Below are positions 61,457-64,000 of a stretch of 64,000 bases of DNA, piece by piece. How positions within the stretch are numbered: position 1 is the stretch's first letter; each line of letters begins with the position of its first letter. The stretch lies in the NCBI RefSeq assembly GCF_011395035.1, contig NZ_CP024769.1:395965-459964 (forward strand), given 5' to 3'. Under the pieces are notes generated by a model that ran no database searches, was not told the DNA's origin, and worked only from the letters and a program-made list of their open reading frames with translations. The position numbers and the translations under genes were made by a program. This DNA comes from Pantoea cypripedii. Its GTDB lineage: Bacteria; Pseudomonadota; Gammaproteobacteria; Enterobacterales; Enterobacteriaceae.

Positions 61457-62467
61457 ATGACAATGCGGACAAAAACCCCTCCGGCAGCGACAGAAGAAAC
61501 CGCTTCTGCACGCTATGAAGTTATTCGCCAGCTTTTATATAACGTGCTGAGGCAAAAACGCGTGCCGCAGGGGCTGGTGTTGCTGGAAGGCCCGCTGGCG
61601 CAGCTGTTTGGCACCAGTCGTGTGCCGGTTCGCCGTGCGCTGAGTTTGTTACATGATGAGGGGCTGATTGCCCGTTTCGAAGGCCGTGGCTTTATCGTGG
61701 CGAAGGAAGCGCAGGAAGTCGAACCGCTGCGCATCGCCCTGACGCGCGAATTACTGGGGCTGGATGAACAGGAAGCGCTGGTGGATACCCGCAGTACCGG
61801 GGAAAAAGTGCTGGAGAACCTCCAGGTGGTGCTTTCCACCGCCATGGTGTTTGGTTGTTATCAGGTGGATGAACAGCAAGCGGCACAGCATTACAACATC
61901 AGCCGCGCGGTGATACGTGAAAGTCTGATGCGTCTGCGCGACAAAGGTCTGGTGGAAAAAGAACCCTATTCCCAATGGTTGACCGGCCCGCTGACCGCGC
62001 GTGAAATTGCCGACCACTTTGAAATTCGCGCCAGCCTTGAGGCCACCGCGTTGCGCAAAGCGGGCCGTCATCTTGGCGTAGATTGGTTGACGGCATCGCT
62101 GGAAAAAGCGCAGAAATTCAAAGGGAAACAATTGACAGCCGCCGAGCTGGAGTTGCTGGAGGAAGATCTGCACGTGCGCTGCCTCGAACCGGCAGGCAAT
62201 AAGCTGATGATGCAGATTCTGCGACAGAATCAATCCCCCTTTATCGTCACCCGTATCTTTTATGATTTGCTCGCCATACCGGTGGAAACCGCGATGCTGG
62301 AAGAACACAGCCTGGTGTACGAAATGTTGCTGAAGGGTAATTGGGAGCTGGCCGCGGCTTGTCTGCGCGACCATCTCGAACGGGCGCAGGTACGTACCTT
62401 GCAACGCCTGAAAGTTCTTTCGGTGCTGCCGGTCCCTGCTCTGCCGTCATTTATGGAGCGTCGTTAA
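61457..62467 (+). CDS. GntR-family regulator with two winged-helix domains and FCD
   Basis: This 336-residue protein is about 100 residues longer than ordinary FCD regulators (the GntR protein at 7.8 kb has 233). The first winged helix spans about residues 18-82 (LVLLEGPLAQLFGTSRVPVRRALSLLHDEGLIARFEGRGF). The second spans about 112-172 (YQVDEQQAAQHYNISRAVIRESLMRLRDKGLVEKE). A helical FCD-like ligand domain follows from about 178 (LTAREIADHFEIRASLEATALRKAG). It is divergent from the seven-gene operon and very likely controls it through the AAATGTACATTT sites. Its 3' end faces the second NodB-family hydrolase. Confidence 0.85.
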   Translation: MTMRTKTPPAATEETASARYEVIRQLLYNVLRQKRVPQGLVLLEGPLAQLFGTSRVPVRRALSLLHDEGLIARFEGRGFIVAKEAQEVEPLRIALTRELLGLDEQEALVDTRSTGEKVLENLQVVLSTAMVFGCYQVDEQQAAQHYNISRAVIRESLMRLRDKGLVEKEPYSQWLTGPLTAREIADHFEIRASLEATALRKAGRHLGVDWLTASLEKAQKFKGKQLTAAELELLEEDLHVRCLEPAGNKLMMQILRQNQSPFIVTRIFYDLLAIPVETAMLEEHSLVYEMLLKGNWELAAACLRDHLERAQVRTLQRLKVLSVLPVPALPSFMERR

Positions 62468-62474
62468 ACAATTA

Positions 62475-62537
62475 GCGCAATAAATTGCGCCGCTACAACC
62501 TGGTGCGATATTGGGTAGCGGCGCGATTTATCGCGCG
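62475..62537. repeat. REP-type palindrome pair
   Basis: GCGCAATAAATTGCGCCGCT and GTAGCGGCGCGATTTATCGC face each other between two convergent genes, 18 bases apart. Confidence 0.75.
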
Positions 62538-62540
62538 TGT

Positions 62541-63425
62541 TCAGGCGTGCTCTTTTACCCAGCGCACAATATCCGCATGGGTAGCAAACCACGCATTGCA
62601 GGATTTCCCCAACCGGATGATCTCTTCCAGAATCCACACGCGGGAGCGTGGTGAAATGATGTGGGGGTGCATCGTCAGCTGGAACAGGCCGCCTTCCTGG
62701 TGGGCATACTCCAGCTCACGCCGGAAGATATCAAACACCGCTTCCGGTGGCGTGTAAGGACGGTGCGCCTGAAAACGGTTCATCATAAAATAAACTGCAT
62801 CGTCGCGAATCCACTCCACCGGCAACTCGACGACTCCCGTCGGTTCACCCTCCAGCAGCAGTTCATAGCAATGTTCATCGGCCATCAGTGAGGAGTCATA
62901 CATTAACCCCATCTCTTTAGCGATACGCAGCGTGTGCGGGCTGAAATCCCAGGACGGCGTACGCATACCCACCGGGCGCTGCCCGAGCACTTTCTCCAGC
63001 GTATCAGCAGACTTAAGCATCAGCGTGCGTTCATCTTCATAAGACAGTACCGAGTTCAGCTCATGGATCCAGCCATGCAGGCCGATTTCATGCCCCTGGG
63101 CACTCAGACGCGTTTGTTCTTCCGGGTAGAGCAGCGCGCAGACGGCGGGTACATAAAAACTGGCTGGCACCTGATATTGACTCAGCAGTGCCTCAATGCG
63201 TGGAATACCCACGCGGGTACCAAATTGTCCCCAGCTCATGCGTCCGAATGAGTTGCCACCGTCCCGCAGTTCATTGGATTCATGGTCGCTGTCGAACGAC
63301 AGCGCCACAGCAAAACTCGCACCGTTGGGCCAATGCGAGGGTTTAAGCGCTTTACCTGCGCGCACGTGATTAACCTTCTGCTGCCAGACGTGATCCGGCC
63401 ACTGCCAGGGCTGCTGCTCTTGCAT
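62541..63425 (-). CDS. NodB-fold (polysaccharide deacetylase-like) metal hydrolase, second copy
   Basis: This 294-residue protein has the metal-site segments LSFDSDHESNEL, HEIGLHGWIHELN, GMRTPSWDFSP and FQLTMHPHIISP. It shares the fold of the 60.3-kb hydrolase but is clearly divergent, so it is a different specificity and not a duplicate. The start MQEQQPWQW at 63425 is chosen because GGGAG lies 8 nt upstream, inside the end of the SDR gene; the longer frame overlaps that gene by more than 70 bp. There is no signal peptide, so a small cytoplasmic amide or imide is the likely substrate. Confidence 0.78.
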   Translation of the reverse strand: MQEQQPWQWPDHVWQQKVNHVRAGKALKPSHWPNGASFAVALSFDSDHESNELRDGGNSFGRMSWGQFGTRVGIPRIEALLSQYQVPASFYVPAVCALLYPEEQTRLSAQGHEIGLHGWIHELNSVLSYEDERTLMLKSADTLEKVLGQRPVGMRTPSWDFSPHTLRIAKEMGLMYDSSLMADEHCYELLLEGEPTGVVELPVEWIRDDAVYFMMNRFQAHRPYTPPEAVFDIFRRELEYAHQEGGLFQLTMHPHIISPRSRVWILEEIIRLGKSCNAWFATHADIVRWVKEHA

Positions 63426-63429
63426 CTGT

Positions 63430-64000
63430 TTAACTCCCACCATCAACTGAAATGATTTGTCCGTTAATAAATGACGCCAGGTCCGACGCCAGAAACAGCG
63501 CGACATGGGCAATATCCTGTACCGTGCCCAGTCGGCGCAACGCGATGCTGTTTAACACCTGCTGTTGACGCTGTGCACCAAAGTTGTCCCATTGCTGCTG
63601 CGTGGCTTCATTAGTAAAAACAAACCCTGGGGCGATGGCGTTCACCTGGATACCGTGCGGCCCCAGCTCATGTGCCAGCTGACGGGTGAGACCCAGCACC
63701 GCATGTTTGGCAGCACAGTACGCCTGCACACCGGTGAGTGACGCTTTGAGCGCCGCACCGGAGCTGATGTTGATAATGCGTCCCTGCCCGGCTTGTTTCA
63801 TCAATGGGGCAACGGCCCGGCTCAGCACAAATGCGGCGCTCAGGTTGATGTCTATCACCCGGTCCCAGTCGGCATCGCTGACCTGTTCCAGTGCTTTGCC
63901 CTGCTGACCGGCAACGCCGCCAGCGTTATTAATCAGCACGTCGATCGGACCTGTTGCACCGATATGGCTGATCCACGCGGCTGCCGCCTGACGATCCAGC
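63430..64000 (-). CDS. SDR-family oxidoreductase C (3' part, runs off the window)
   Basis: The frame is open to the window edge, so the cofactor-binding N-terminus is missing; about 189 residues are visible. IDVLINNAGGVAGQQG is the NNAG motif, INISSGAALKA holds the catalytic Ser and YCAAKHAVLG the Tyr and Lys. The C-terminus is INGQIISVDGGS. It ends 4 bp before the second NodB-family hydrolase start, so they share an operon. It is the third SDR in this 7-kb region. Confidence 0.88.
   Translation of the reverse strand, partial: LDRQAAAAWISHIGATGPIDVLINNAGGVAGQQGKALEQVSDADWDRVIDINLSAAFVLSRAVAPLMKQAGQGRIINISSGAALKASLTGVQAYCAAKHAVLGLTRQLAHELGPHGIQVNAIAPGFVFTNEATQQQWDNFGAQRQQQVLNSIALRRLGTVQDIAHVALFLASDLASFINGQIISVDGGS

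Noticed and set aside
61751..62404. A 217-codon minus-strand frame inside the double-winged-helix regulator
   Set aside because: It is antisense to a gene with two clear HTH domains. The product is His/Phe/Gln-rich shadow sequence.
1..64000. CRISPR arrays, tRNA or rRNA genes, insertion sequences, prophage
   Set aside because: No regularly spaced direct repeats, tRNA cloverleaf, rRNA sequence, transposase or phage gene was seen on reading both strands.

Overview
The window looks like chromosome from a plant- or environment-associated Enterobacterales bacterium, most likely Pantoea or a close Erwiniaceae relative. Three things point there: E. coli-like mal, nar, norR, gcd, hipBA and yibHI genes; scattered intergenic palindromes built on GTAGCGGCGCGATTTATCGC; and several catabolic cassettes that E. 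coli lacks. I infer the genus from overall character, not from a marker gene. I saw no rRNA, tRNA, CRISPR array, insertion sequence or prophage.

Layout. 1-5.8 kb: the end of an MFS transporter, an NlpA/MetQ-type lipoprotein behind candidate MetJ boxes, a membrane-linked metallophosphoesterase, and the PQQ glucose dehydrogenase gcd. 5.8-14.3 kb: a catabolic locus with an M20D amidohydrolase, a ProC-like reductase and an FCD/GntR regulator, divergent from a five-gene branched-chain-type ABC transporter that ends in a VOC protein; three copies of a 14-bp palindrome lie in the divergent promoter. 14.3-18.8 kb: an operon of three paralogous proteins of unknown function built from degenerate repeats of about 65-75 residues. 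18.9-26.9 kb: narKGHJI, the respiratory nitrate reductase and its transporter. 27-29.7 kb: two small uncharacterised genes, each behind a sigma54-type promoter with upstream GT-N7-AC (NorR-type) sites, next to norR, with norVW absent. 29.7-37.6 kb: an isolated fliD, a second PBP3-type transpeptidase, an arginase-family protein, hipBA, and yibHI. 37.8-39.5 kb: a pqiB without pqiA or pqiC. 39.5-54.7 kb: the complete maltose regulon (malT, malPQ, malM-lamB-malK, malEFG) with MalT and CRP sites. 54.8-64 kb: a seven-gene leftward operon (NodB-family hydrolase, MFS transporter, two SDRs, a CxxC protein, a COG0523 GTPase, a solute-binding-like protein) divergent from a double-winged-helix GntR regulator, followed by a second NodB-family hydrolase and another SDR that runs off the window.

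How the parts fit. The nar operon makes nitrite, and so NO, under anaerobic nitrate respiration. The neighbouring NorR keeps the iron-ligand residues of the E. coli NO sensor and appears to control two small proteins instead of the flavorubredoxin, which makes this the best candidate for an undescribed system here. The three-gene repeat-protein operon is the second. The two GntR-controlled loci look like substrate-specific catabolic cassettes, each with its own transporter and its own palindromic operators. HipB-type operator sequences recur in front of the arginase-family gene, so hipBA may control its neighbour.
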